64,000 nucleotides of DNA, taken from Bombardia bombarda. Its lineage: Eukaryota; Ascomycota; Sordariomycetes; Sordariales; Lasiosphaeriaceae. Made by a program: the position numbers and the translations under genes. The stretch covers positions 124,001 through 188,000 of the forward strand of contig JAULSR010000012.1 of NCBI GenBank assembly GCA_030512295.1, written 5' to 3'. This document shows, piece after piece, positions 1 through 10,476 of this stretch. Each line of letters begins with the position of its first letter. Positions within the stretch are counted from its first letter, which is position 1. Below the pieces are notes generated by a model that had not been told where the DNA came from, made no database searches, and was given only the letters and a program-made list of their open reading frames with translations.

Positions 1-27
1 TCACAGGTCGGCATGTCGTATGAGTTG

Positions 28-83
28 TGACTTGACTCGGTGACTTGACTCGGTGACTTGACTCGGTGACTTGACTCGGTGAC
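28..83. repeat. 13-base tandem repeat, about 4 copies
   Basis: The unit tgacttgactcgg is repeated head to tail four times without visible change, followed by a partial unit. It lies about 1 kb upstream of the fungalysin gene. No ORF of note runs through it. Confidence 0.95.
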
Positions 84-633
84 AGATTTCACTCTTGTTC
101 TGGTTGTAGTTAATCAGCCAAGTTGGATGTCCTAATTGATACCTAGTTAAGACGACAACAAAAGAGTCAAGATGCTATCTACCTGGTGAAGGATTCGGAG
201 ATTCTCGGTCGGTTTATGCTTAATTAATATACAGAAGGCTTACCGGCGACACTAGGTCCAGAAGCCCAGAGGAATGAGTGCACATCAATATAACCCAGCG
301 GCTGAGTCCGCGGCGCAGTTGTTCCTCCTCAAAGCTCAAGACCCCTGAAACCAGGTTACGATTCGCTGCAGCAATACGAATAACTCTCTGGCCAGTTCAG
401 GAGACATGTCCGTCCGTGTGGGAACCCGACAAGCTTGAGCAATAGCCAAGCCAGATTATAGCCCGCCATTCCCCGCCGGATCGCAGACCGAACCTGGACT
501 GATAACATTAACCCCCCCGCGAATGCCTAGAACCCCAAGTGCCGCCGCATCAAGACTCGCAGAAGCCCCCCGTGCACGGTTCTTGTCTCGCTAATCTACC
601 TGCTGGTAAAGCAGTTATTCTGTGGGGGCGAAC

Positions 634-657
634 GGGGGAAGGGGAGGGGAGGGGGGG
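634..657 (+). other. G-run block, possible G-quadruplex
   Basis: Four runs of four or more G are separated by one or two A. This matches the simple G-quadruplex pattern of four G-tracts with short loops. It lies about 440 bases before the fungalysin start codon. Folding in vivo is only an inference. Confidence 0.5.
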
Positions 658-942
658 AATAACGCTGATACTACCATCCTAAAATACGCCACCCGAAAGT
701 GCCCCTTGGCAAAGGCTTCTTTGGTTGCCAAACAGACTCATATGGACTATATACAGCTTCCTTAGACGGCATGGTGTACCGAGAGCTGTCTGTGCTGTAT
801 CGAGCCGTATCCGGGCACTCGTTCAGATCGGGCAGTTACAGACACACGCGGATGGGTTGGGCATGTCGTGATGCGGAGGGATGGATGGCATGGGCTGAGC
901 AGACGCGACGGTAACTAACGGTTGGAGCTGTTTGTAGAAGGC

Positions 943-954
943 ATATATATATAA
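943..954 (+). promoter_or_regulatory. TATA-like box of fungalysin gene
   Basis: The sequence tatatatataag lies about 150 bases before the ATG at 1097. The following 140 bases are pyrimidine-rich (many ct and tcc runs), as is common in 5' leaders of highly expressed fungal genes. Confidence 0.5.
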
Positions 955-1096
955 GGATCTTGTCTGCTGCTGCTGTCGACGGAATCAAGAGAAGCCAGCT
1001 CAGCAGATCGGGAATTATCATCTTGGTCTCTCTCCACATCAAGCTGCTCCCTCTCCAGAGTGCCAGCTCCTCCCTCTTCTTCCACTACAGTCCATC

Positions 1097-3216
1097 ATGG
1101 TTTTCGTCAACCCCCTCGTTCTTCTCGGCGTCGCCGGCCTGGCCGCCCGGGGCAATGCTCACCCGAGCCACCCCAAGCCCAACGAGGCCCACGTGAGCAA
1201 GAGAGGTGTCGATGTCGACGCGTTCCGCCTTCCCGATATCTCGGCCTATGTGCCCAACGAGGAGGTCGTCTCGGACCCCGTCGCATCCAACCTGGTCAGA
1301 CGTGACGACTACGTCTCTACCGCGACCGACCTTGTCAAGTCCACCTTCCCTGACGCCACCTTCCGTCTGGCCACCGACCACTATGTCGGCACCAACGGCG
1401 TCGCCCACGTCCGCTTCAAGCAGACCATCAACGGGCTCGACGTCGACAACGCTGACTTCAACGTCAACGTGAGTTCTTCCACCTTCCCTAGTAAAAAAAA
1501 TTAAAAAAAAAAAAAAATTAAAAAAAAAAAAAAATTAAAAAAAAAAAAAATTAAAAAAAAAAAAATTGGAAAACCACTCACACACGACATAGGTCGCCGC
1601 CAACGGAGAGATCCTGTCCTACGGCAACAGCTTCTACGAGGGAGCCCTCCCCGGCCCCCTGAACAAGCGTGATGCTGCCGACCCCGTCGCCGCCCTCCAG
1701 GGCGCCATCAGCGCTCTCTCTCTGCCCATTGACGCTGCCGACGCCAAGGCCGAGGAGAAGGATGTCGACACGGAGCACTACAGCTTCGCTGAGACTTCGG
1801 GTGCCGTCAGCAAGCCCGAGGCCAAGATGGTCTACCTGGTTGATGCCAACCAGAAGCTGACGCTGACCTGGCGTGTCGAGACCGACATCATGGACAACTG
1901 GCTGCTGACCTACGTCGATGCCACCACGACGGAGCGCGTCATGGGTGTGGTCGACTACGTGTCCGACTTCGCCTCGTACCAGGTCTACCCCTGGGGCACC
2001 AACGACCCGTCCGAGGGCACGGCGCGCGTCAGCATCACCGACCCCTGGAACTCGGTCTACTCCGAGTACACCTTCCAGGGCGACGGCACCACCAACTACA
2101 CCACGACTCGCGGCAACAACGGCATTGCCCAGGTCAACCCGTCGGGCGGCACCGCCTACCTGACCAACTACAGGCCCGACGCCGGCACCAGCCGCAACTT
2201 TGCCTACACCTACTCGCTGACGGCGACCGACCCCACCACCTACCGCGACGCCGCGGTCACCCAGCTCTTCTACACTGCCAACAAGTACCACGACCTCCTG
2301 TACGCCCTCGGCTTCACCGAGAAGGCCGGCAACTTTGAGTTCAACAACCACGCCCAGGGCGGCTCCGGCAACGACTATGTCATCCTCAACGCCCAGGACG
2401 GCAGCGGCACCAACAACGCCAACTTCGCCACTCCCGTCGACGGCCAGCCCGGCCGCATGCGCATGTACCTGTGGACCTACAGCACCATCAAGCGTGACTG
2501 CTCCTTCGATGCTGGTGTGGTCATTCACGAGTACACCCACGGTCGTAAGTGTTCTTTTTCCCTCAACCCCCTTAACACACCATCGCCAAGCTCACAAACA
2601 ATACCCCACAGTCTCCAACCGCCTCACCGGCGGGCCCGCCAACTCCGCCTGCCTCTCGGGCACCGAGTCCGGCGGCATGGGCGAGGGCTGGGGCGACTTC
2701 ATGGGCACCGCCATCCGCCTCAAGGCCTCCGACACCCGCAGCACCAACTACGTCGTCGGCAGCTGGGTCTACAACAACGCCGCCGGCATCCGCGCCTACC
2801 CCTTCAGCACCAGCCTGACCACCAACCCGTACACCTACAAGTCGGTCAACAGCTACAACGAGGTCCACGCCATCGGCACCATCTGGGCCACCGTCCTCTA
2901 CGAGGTCCTGTGGAACCTGATCGACAAGTACGGCAAGAACCTGGCTGATCTTCCTACTTTTGACTCCAAGGGCGTCCCCACCGACGGCAAGTTTCTGACG
3001 ATGAAGTTGGTCGTTGACGGCATGGCCCTGCAGCCCTGCAACCCCAACATGGTCCAGGCTCGCCAGGCCATCATCGATGCCGATACTGCGTTGACTGGTG
3101 GTGCCAACAAGTGCGCCCTGTGGACTGCCTTTGCCAAGAGAGGTCTCGGCAGCGGTGCCGTCTACAACAGCTCGAGCAGAACCGAGAGCTTTGTCATCCC
3201 CTCCGGTGTGTGCTAG
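1097..3216 (+). CDS. Fungalysin, secreted M36 metallopeptidase (3 exons)
   Basis: Exons 1097-1468, 1593-2544 and 2612-3216 encode 642 aa, the usual length of a fungalysin preproprotein. Residues 1-21 form a signal peptide. A fungalysin/thermolysin propeptide follows to roughly residue 245, and the catalytic domain fills the rest. The zinc site HEYTH is at residues 436-440. The third zinc ligand is Glu466 in GMGEGWGD. Intron 2 splits the Leu codon directly after HEYTHG, and removal restores HGLSNRLTGG, which supports the splice sites. Family role: extracellular broad-specificity endopeptidase that digests proteins such as keratin, collagen and elastin, made as a self-inhibited zymogen. Intron 1 (1469-1592) is almost pure A-tracts. 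All key residues are present, so the enzyme should be active. Confidence 0.96.
1493..1567 (+). repeat. Periodic A-tract repeat inside fungalysin intron 1
   Basis: Runs of 13-15 A are separated by TT pairs at 1501, 1518, 1535, 1551 and 1566, giving a period of 15-17 bases. The array fills most of the 124-base intron between donor gtgagt (1469) and acceptor ag (1591-1592). Confidence 0.95.
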
Positions 3217-3889
3217 AGGGGAGGAATGGAGAGGGAGCTTGGGGGAGGGTTGATTGACGATGATGACGATGATGAGGAATGAATGTGGTAACCACATCTA
3301 ACGGCATGATATGGGGGACGAGATGATGTTCATATCCGATTCGTCGAATAATAATTAGAAAGTTATATGTATGGATCAACGGCAGGCACTGCTTCCTCGT
3401 TTTGTGCGCACGACATTCAGCTTTCTGGGGCCGCTGGTTTCTATCATGTTATGAAACCCCCTTTGATGAGATTGGAGAAAAACTATTCTAGGTAAGTGCT
3501 GGCAATGTGTTGCAAAACGGCTGATCAAATCGACTGGATTAGGATTGGAAGCTGCCATTGCTTGATGGCGATTGCGCAGCCAGTCCCGGGTTGTTGGGCC
3601 GTTGTTCCTCTACAACATCTGCCGGAACATCGATCTCAGAAGGCATCCCTGTTTCAGGTTCATTGTGAGTTGCTGTCTCTGCTGGTAGAAGCTCTGGAGC
3701 AAGGTCAGGTACGTACCGTGGGATCGCGTGTCGACGACGTCTGAAAGGGCCTCTTCAGAAGCAAGACTTTCCTGGCTTGGAGACGCGAAGACCCCGAGGC
3801 TGCACCATACCATCGTTCCATTATGTCTGTCCTGACTCCATTCGCAAAGCTGCGTCTCGGTAATATCCGGATCTCCCCATCAGATCACC
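3217..3889. other. Intergenic, nothing recognised
   Basis: Holds the 3' flank of the fungalysin gene. The ORFs are short and share no family motif. Confidence 0.5.
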
Positions 3890-4346
3890 ATGTCTCACAT
3901 GCAACTTTATGATGACTACAAAACTGGGACGGGGTTAGTTCGGTTTTACAAAGACAAAAATGTCATGAACCGTTTTCCCACCGAAGCCGAGGGCTTTGAT
4001 TTCGATGTCGTCCAGCGCCAAGTCATTGCCTGCATTGCTTCACATTATGCCGCCACACTGAGGATGATATTCAGGAGGATGCACTGTACCATTTGGGAGC
4101 AGGCCTGCAACAATATGCATGAAGTCGGGCAAAGTCAAGGAAAGGATGACAGAGGAGTTCGAGCGATGCCAGAACCACAAGAGCGGCGGTCAAGAAAAGT
4201 TATCAGATGTGGAGAAAAAGAAGGAAGCGATCGACAACCTGACCTGGAAAATCGGAGAGCTCCTTACCGAAAGCCCCAGGATGTCTCGGTTGCGGGATAA
4301 GAAGAAGGAGTTCGACGACGTGGCTGCCGAGTTCTTGAAGAGCTAA
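3890..4346 (+). pseudogene. Unrecognised coding-like region in two frames
   Basis: An ATG at 3890 opens a frame whose first about 80 residues (MSHMQLYDDYKTG...) look protein-like. From about 4119 the plausible coding continues in a different frame, with a charged Lys/Glu-rich stretch likely to form a coiled coil that ends FLKS at the stop 4344-4346. Either a small intron lies near 4100-4140 or an indel has shifted the frame. I recognise no domain. It could be a small lineage-specific gene or a decaying one. Confidence 0.3.
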
Positions 4347-5254
4347 AATTGCTGGGTATGCATCACTGCTTCGGTTACGGGCGACATCAATGTTTCCAAA
4401 TACCACGAGACTGACGGGTTTCGTGTCAAACAGGCCACGACTTTTCGACGTGATTGATTCAGTTGCAGATTGTGCATGTTTGTTTTGAAAACGCGGACGG
4501 GAGAAACAAATATTCTGTGAGGATGATATGTGGTTGGGGGATGGAAGATTAATCAGGGACATACTTGTATTTTTGGGACGCATGGGGGAGTGTATTTTTT
4601 AACACAGCGTGCACCAATACACCGATGAGATTTGGATGCCTGAGATGCTGTCAGGGGGAACAGAAGTTTGGGCTAGTGCAGCGTCTTTCGTGAAGGACGA
4701 ATTAGCACATTACACTAGAATACACAGTAGACTAACAGCTGAGTTCTCTGGCCAATCAACAACATTGTTTGCCTCTGGAAGACCCACCAATGACGAAGAA
4801 GCACTAATGCATGAGTTGCACTTTTGCTTCCGCTTTGGGCTTAGCCCTTCTTGACAGAACTGGAGAGTGGATACGCCGGCGTTGGCTAGATCGGGAACGC
4901 AGTGGAGAAATCTTATTCTTGGACGTTCAAATCGAGAACCTTCAACTTTGAAGCGGTCAAACACCCTAAAGGACCTCCGAAAAGTAAGAACTACTACTAT
5001 GGATCGCAAACGAGCCAGCCAGCACCTTGGCGCTAGCAACTCGACAGTCACGCGATATGACTGGAGACGGACGAGTCATTGAGCCACCCCCTAATCTGTT
5101 CATTTCGCTCGATTTTTCCAATCCTGTTCAATTTGTCCATCTCGCCGTCGTCTCCGCTTCGGAAGTCTAGATCGAGCTGTTAGCTCCTGAGGATCCATCT
5201 GCACCTTATCTTTCCCCATACCATCCATCCATCCATCCATCCATCAATCGTGCA
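4347..5254. other. Intergenic, upstream of Zn2Cys6 gene
   Basis: No supported gene. It ends with a (catc)n tetranucleotide run at about 5219-5245, directly before the start codon of the transcription factor. Confidence 0.5.
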
Positions 5255-7005
5255 ATGACAACGTCAAGTCTGGGGTCAAGTCTGGGGTCAAGTCTGGGGT
5301 CAAGTCTGGGGTCAAGTCTGGGGCTGGCAGGGGTGCAGTCCAAGGGATGCCACAACTGTCGCCGCCGCAGACGTCGCTGTGACCGTTCGTATCCAACCTG
5401 CCACAAATGCTCCATAGATGGCGAGGACTGCCTTGGCTATGGCAGGATACTGCGGTGGGCAAATGCCCCGGCCACCAAAGGCAAGCTCGCCTTGCCGCAA
5501 CCCTTTAGCCATGCGGTGGAGACAGACACATCACTTGTTCTCCTAGAGAGACAGACCACCACGTCGATCCGTCCATCTCTCATCGACCCCCTGTTCAGTG
5601 GTCTGAGCAGGGCATCCCATTTCTACATCCACCACTGTATGTACCAACCAACCCACACATCACATATCTCATCCAACCCATACTGACACAAACCAACCCA
5701 GTCACAACCGCCGTCTGCCCCGACCTCGTCTCCCTCGACCAGCTCGACCGCAACCCCTTCCGCGCCATGATCCCCCTCGTCGACCGCTTCCCCTACCTGC
5801 AAGCCATCGTCATCGCCACATCCGCCATGCACCTCGCCACCCTGCACCAAAGCCGCACTCGCCAACAACCGTCACCGCCAAAACGCACCTCCTCCGCCTC
5901 GTCCCTCTTCATGATCGACGCCCTCGCCGCCAAGGCCCGCGCCATCAACCTCCTCCACACCGCCATCGCCAACATCACCCTCACCAGCCAGGCCGCCGTG
6001 CTCGCCGCCATCGTCTTCTTCATCAACCTGGACCTCATCGACTCGGGCAAAGGCGGCTGGAAGGCGCACATCGAGGCCGCGGGCAGTCTGATGGCGTCCC
6101 TGCACCGCAGGAACCACGAGCTGGACTCGTCCGTCGGGCCGCTGGCGGATGCGATCGCTGCTGATTGCCTGACGTACCGCATCCTGGGGTCGACCATCAC
6201 GGGTGTGGAGTCGATTTCTACCTCGATGCAGGATGGGATTGACGTGTTGGCGGTGTTGAGGCGGGCGGAGGCGCATAGTTACCATTGCTGTCCGCCGTTG
6301 ATTATGCATGTTATTCTGGCGGCGAGCAAGCTGTGTGGGTGTGGCGTTGATGAGGATGGTGATGGGCAGGATGGGGTGGAGAGAGTGGTGGCGGCGGTTG
6401 AGCTGCTGAGGCAGGCGAGGGAATTTGATGTCAGGGAGTGGGTCTACGGGATAAAGGGGCTGTCGGCTCATGATGACTTGGAGGTGAGGGTGCATCTGGC
6501 CATGGCACATCGCGCGGCTGCTTGTCTTTATATAATGTTGGCCGTGCCTGGGGTAGATACATACATGATGTTTGCAAGGAGTATTGTTGGTCCCGGTAGT
6601 AGTACTACTACTACTACTACTACGTGGACGGGGACAGAGACGGGGGAGGACAGCTTGTTTGGGTGCAGCTTCAGCCCGGATGAGCTGGTGTTGGAGATTT
6701 TCAGCGCACTGTCGTGCATACCCGACGAGCATGTTCTGCTCAAGGGCACCGTCTGGCCTACATTCATGGCGGGCGCGCAGACAGACGACCTGGGGTGGCG
6801 CGCTTGGTGTATGCAGAGGCTGATGGCGGTCTGGACGGAGAGCCCGTATATATGTCCGTGGGGCTATGTGAGGACGGCAACGCAAATGTTGCAGGACGTG
6901 TGGGTGGCCAAGGAGAAGGGGTTTGTCGAGGACGTGGAGGGCTGGGGGAGGATGAACTGGCTACAGGAGCTAAAGGGGCTCAGGAAAAACTGTCTGATTG
7001 TTTGA
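5255..7005 (+). CDS. Zn2Cys6 fungal transcription factor
   Basis: Exons 5255-5636 and 5702-7005 (donor gtatgt, acceptor cag) encode 561 aa. The zinc cluster is C32-x2-C35-x6-C42-x6-C49-x2-C52-x6-C59, with an unusually Arg-rich first loop. It is followed by LGYGRILRW, typical of regulators with a Fungal_trans_2 (PF11951) body. Residues about 125-560 are helical and match that body in style, with MIPLVDRFPYLQAIVIATSAMHLATL near its start. Before the cluster lies a five-fold 12-base repeat encoding SSLG units. A poly-Thr tract (about 6600-6625) sits in a late loop. Family role: nuclear sequence-specific activator or repressor. The target is unknown. It is convergent with the cupin gene, with 13 bases between stop codons. 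Confidence 0.9.
5263..5322 (+). repeat. 12-base tandem repeat in coding sequence (5 copies)
   Basis: The unit gtcaagtctggg is repeated five times without change. It encodes a Ser-Ser-Leu-Gly repeat in residues 4-23 of the Zn2Cys6 factor. The unit length is a multiple of three, so copy-number change would keep the frame. Confidence 0.95.
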
Positions 7006-7018
7006 GGGGCCAAAGTAT

Positions 7019-7771
7019 CTATAAACCTACACCTCCCTTCTCTCTCCTCCTGTTCATCCACTCCTTATACTCTTTCTCCGGTGTGAATTCCCTCCTCACA
7101 GCCCCCTCGCCCAGCACTCTAATAACCTTCTCCGCTGCCCACAATACTACTACCGCCCATGCCGTCTCTAGCTCGGACAACAGCGCTTCAGCCCACGAAC
7201 CTCTGCTCACCAAACCCCACTGGATGAAAAGCTCCCTCGCACCCAGCAGCACAGGAATGTTGTCTAGCATATGGAATATGGCAAACAGGTTTAGTGTTAT
7301 CCATATATCGAGAGCCAGCCCAAAAGCCCACGCCGGAGCCAGAGCCGGTTTGGTCGTGCGTTGCGCCTTCAAAATGACACCATTCAGATTCCAAAAGAAG
7401 ATGGCTTTGTCCCCGTCGGTAGGGTCTGTTCGTTCCACCACAATGACTTCTTCGTCCTTTCCCACGTCTCCATCGGCTCGGCTCCATTCGTGCCAGACAC
7501 CTTTGGGAACCTTTATCTCAAGTGGTGTGAGGGGAGAATGATTGCTCGCTGTGAGGATGTGTATCTCGTCTCCGAGGCGAACGCGAACGGTGCCTTTGAG
7601 GAGACACAGGTATTCATCGTGGGTCTGATGGAAATGCAGACCGCTTGTCCATGTTGAGCCAAGAGGAAGTGTGATCGTGACGCGATGAGGGATGGAAAGG
7701 TCGTAAGTGACTGCACTGGGAGGGTTGCGAGCGATGATGATGGGTATCGTGGGGTTGGAGTTGTAAGTCAT
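7019..7771 (-). CDS. Cupin-domain protein with hydrophobic C-terminal half
   Basis: A single exon encodes 250 aa, ATG at 7771. Residues about 30-115 form a cupin barrel. Motif 1 is GLHFHQTHDEYLCLLKG (44-60), with H46, H48 and E53 as likely metal ligands. Motif 2 is PKGVWHEW (89-96), with H94. Residues about 143-215 contain two or three hydrophobic helices (FGLALDIWITLNLFAIFHML and a later WAVVVLWAAEKVI), so the protein may be membrane bound or dimerise there. Cupins of this small class bind a metal and serve as dioxygenases, isomerases or sugar/small-molecule sensors. The substrate cannot be told from sequence. It ends 13 bases from the regulator's stop codon, on the opposite strand. Confidence 0.8.
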   Translation of the reverse strand: MTYNSNPTIPIIIARNPPSAVTYDLSIPHRVTITLPLGSTWTSGLHFHQTHDEYLCLLKGTVRVRLGDEIHILTASNHSPLTPLEIKVPKGVWHEWSRADGDVGKDEEVIVVERTDPTDGDKAIFFWNLNGVILKAQRTTKPALAPAWAFGLALDIWITLNLFAIFHMLDNIPVLLGARELFIQWGLVSRGSWAEALLSELETAWAVVVLWAAEKVIRVLGEGAVRREFTPEKEYKEWMNRRREKGGVGL

Positions 7772-8550
7772 TTTGCGTCGGATGTGTTAGTTTGTTGATT
7801 GAATGACGTGGAGCTTTGTAGACCTAGGTGTAAGGTGAGGTTATATCCTATAAAGGCGAGGTGGCCTGGATCAGGAAGCGAAAGGGAAGCGAAAGGGAAG
7901 CGAAAGTAAGCTAACCCCATGGAACTTTGCTGAGTGAGCAAAGTAGGACTACAAATGGCGACATGGACTTGATACAAGGTGAGAATTTAGGGTGAAGCTA
8001 AAGCCTGCACGCCCTTCAGTTGTGTCCCTGTGTTATATGAGGTGTTGAGTTTAGTGTACTACGAGTAATTCACCAAACTCACCCCTGATGAATGCATCCA
8101 TCTTGTGTCTTTGTGCTACCAAAAATCATAAGCTGCATTAGATAACTGGCAGAACCAGTCGCCTCACTTCTCTGCGGGGTCGACGAAAGAGATATAATAG
8201 GTAGGTGAAGATTTTAACCATGCATTATCAACCCGTCTTTCATGCAGTTCGTCAACCAGTCTTGATGCGATTTGGTCGTGCCAGCCCCGTTTAAAGGACG
8301 GGATCTCGACCGACCCCAATCAGATAATTTTTGTCGGCACACGCGAGTCCATAGCGTGCTGCAGTTGATGCTATATTGCAACGCACCCCTCCCCTCTCGT
8401 TCAAAACCCCCTCGTGTCCTACAATTTCAATCATTGCGGGGCGGCATGCTTTCTCCATGTTGTCGCGCTCTCTGAACAAGCCGTTGTCATGATTCCGATT
8501 TCAACCTTGGCATCAAGTCGTATCCAAACACAACAGCCAACGTGTCAACC
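7772..8550. other. Intergenic between divergent genes
   Basis: Shared upstream region of the cupin gene (minus) and the small membrane protein gene (plus). A short duplication of gcgaaaggga occurs near 7878-7905. Nothing else is recognised. Confidence 0.45.
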
Positions 8551-9039
8551 ATGTATTTACCACACACACCCCCTTCTTCAGCATCATCCCCGCTCGTTGA
8601 TGCGGCCCTGCAGGGTTCGCATTCAGACCCCGGGTGCCTCCTCTCCTCCAACCCCTCCTCCCACCCCGCACCTGTCTCCGCCGCTGGCTGCATCGCTGTT
8701 GGTGCTCAACAATCACAGCAACATCACGGCCCCCTGCTTAAGCGCATCACCGACACTCTGCCAACATTCAAGAACAACGCGCCGGACTCTTCAACACCCT
8801 TGTTTAGACGAGACTCGCTGCATGACCAGAGTGTAACTATCGGTGCCGTCGTCGGAATCTTGGTCTCGGCCTTCGTTATCGCTTGCTTTTACTTCCTGTA
8901 TCGATACCGCTCGTCAATCCGCTTCACACACAAGAAGAAGCGGAGACGTCATAGCTCGAGATCAGGGAGCTCCAAGGGCTCCTCTCAGTCACAGGCGGCA
9001 TCATCGTCGGACGGGCCGCCGTTGCCACCAGGGCCGTGA
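8551..9039 (+). CDS. Small single-pass membrane protein
   Basis: The ORF encodes 162 aa from the ATG at 8551. The frame is open further upstream, but only with non-ATG codons. Residues 1-90 are Ser/Pro-rich and disordered, with no clear signal peptide. Residues about 95-117 are one transmembrane helix (SVTIGAVVGILVSAFVIACF...). A strongly basic KKKRRRH cluster and an SR/SQ-rich tail ending in PPLPPGP follow. The basic cluster after the helix suggests the tail is cytosolic (positive-inside rule). Many fungi have small proteins with this layout. No enzymatic domain is seen, and the function is unknown. Confidence 0.6.
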   Translation: MYLPHTPPSSASSPLVDAALQGSHSDPGCLLSSNPSSHPAPVSAAGCIAVGAQQSQQHHGPLLKRITDTLPTFKNNAPDSSTPLFRRDSLHDQSVTIGAVVGILVSAFVIACFYFLYRYRSSIRFTHKKKRRRHSSRSGSSKGSSQSQAASSSDGPPLPPGP

Positions 9040-9503
9040 TGAGATTAGCGTCAAAAGATCCATGAGGACTTGGACCTTTCTCTGTCATCTTGGGTGGAGT
9101 TTACCGGTTCATTGGCGTTGTGGTCTTTTTTATGACTTGCTTTGGAACCGATGCATTGATCATCAGCGTTGAGCAAGTCAACATCGACGGATACTTTTTT
9201 CAGACCTATCTGTATAACACATTGTTTCGTTTGCTCAGAAGGAAGTCTAATTAGCGACACTGGACGGCACATCGTATATCATCGAGTTAGATTATACGAA
9301 AACACTGTTTCTGTAAGATAACCTCACCGATATGGAATATAAGGAGTGCGGAAGGAGTGATAGGGGGGCCTACTTGAAGTTGACCTATGAGCGTCGACTT
9401 AACTGATTCAAATTGCCCGACAGATTTGCCAAGAAACCTCATTGACCCCGCAACACCACCTCAAGCTGGCTGTTAATCACGGCATTGGCATTCACTCGCG
9501 CCA
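9040..9503. other. Intergenic, nothing recognised
   Basis: Holds the 3' flank of the small membrane protein gene. No motif or ORF of interest. Confidence 0.4.
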
Positions 9504-10476
9504 ATGCGCCTCATCAACGTCAGGACGCTGGAGCTCCACGAGTTCTTTCGTGGCCAGAGGCGCGGCGACTCGTTGCACGTCAGGAGGGTAGCGTATCCTT
9601 CTCGCCCAGTGAATGTCGATGCTGCGGTTTGTGGCAACAACGTTGACGTGAAGAAGCAGCATCTGCTCGTTATGACGCGGGTGACGGCGGCGTTGTCAAA
9701 TCTCGGCATGTACTATGCTGTCGGGAGATACGAGCCTGCCAAGGCGTTTAACGACCTCGTCAGGCCGTTTGGCCTGTTGCTGGCCTTTGAGAGCGCTGAG
9801 CTCCTAGGTGCTTGGCGACAGCTGGGTATAGGGGGATATATCCCACCGGGGTGGTCAGCGAGCTGCGGGGGACGGTGAAGCTGGATCCGTATGTGAACAG
9901 CAGCAGCAGCAGCAGCAGCAGTGGTGGTGGTCCCACGGTACAGGTAGAGGCGTGTCTTATCACCCTGGGGAGCGTGGGTGGTCTGGCGGGGGAGCTGAAG
10001 CAATATTACCTGTTTGTCGCGGTGCGAGAGCGAGGGGATCCATATAGCAGTGATAACCGCCGCCCCGCGTGGTTTTGTCAGTTTCTGGTGGCGGACAAGA
10101 TTGAGAGTTTGAATGAAGATTATGAGAAGAAGCTTTGGAAAATACTAGTCGATCAGGTGCGGACAACGCCGGCAAATGGGGGGGGGCAAATGGCGCACTA
10201 TTCTGCTGAGCTCTGGACTTGTCGGTCGTGATTGGAGAGAGGATAAACAAGATGACAGACGATTTTCATGGGAGGATGCTTCATGTTTCTCAAGGCAGCG
10301 GGGCGTATGAGGCCTCGGGAAGGGATTATTTGTATCGAGGCGCTGTTGAAGATACGGGCATGGATGGTCTGGGGACGAGTAGTCCAGATGATGGGGGGGC
10401 GTCCTTGCTGATATGGCGAAGATTCGGGCGTGTGGATAGCGAGAGCGAGAAAGTGCAAGATATGGGGATTTTTTAA
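9504..10476 (+). pseudogene. Decayed gene with HET-like N-terminus
   Basis: The ATG at 9504 starts MRLINVRTLELHEFF, which resembles the opening of fungal heterokaryon-incompatibility (HET) proteins (MRLLN-TL-L-EF). The usual HET core after it (YAILSHTW, GCYVYLADV) is absent. Protein-like sequence then continues in three different frames: 9504-9878, about 9815-10231 (with a poly-Ser run from an AGC repeat near 9898-9921) and about 10219-10476. This indicates several frameshifts or a deletion. Assignment to HET rests on the first dozen residues only. It could be another decayed fungal gene. Confidence 0.35.

Larger units (their letters stand above)
84..1096. other. Intergenic, upstream of fungalysin gene
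   Basis: No gene supported. The stretch contains a G-run block (634-657) and a TATA-like box (943-954), both listed separately. The short ORFs here lack any family resemblance. Confidence 0.6.

Noticed and set aside
1578..2540. 320-codon minus-strand frame antisense to fungalysin exon 2
   Set aside because: Shadow of a G+C-rich coding exon (Val/Gly/Ala-rich). The plus strand carries the complete protease.
5872..6885. 337-codon minus-strand frame antisense to the Zn2Cys6 gene
   Set aside because: Arg/His/Pro-rich shadow of the real exon 2. No family resemblance.
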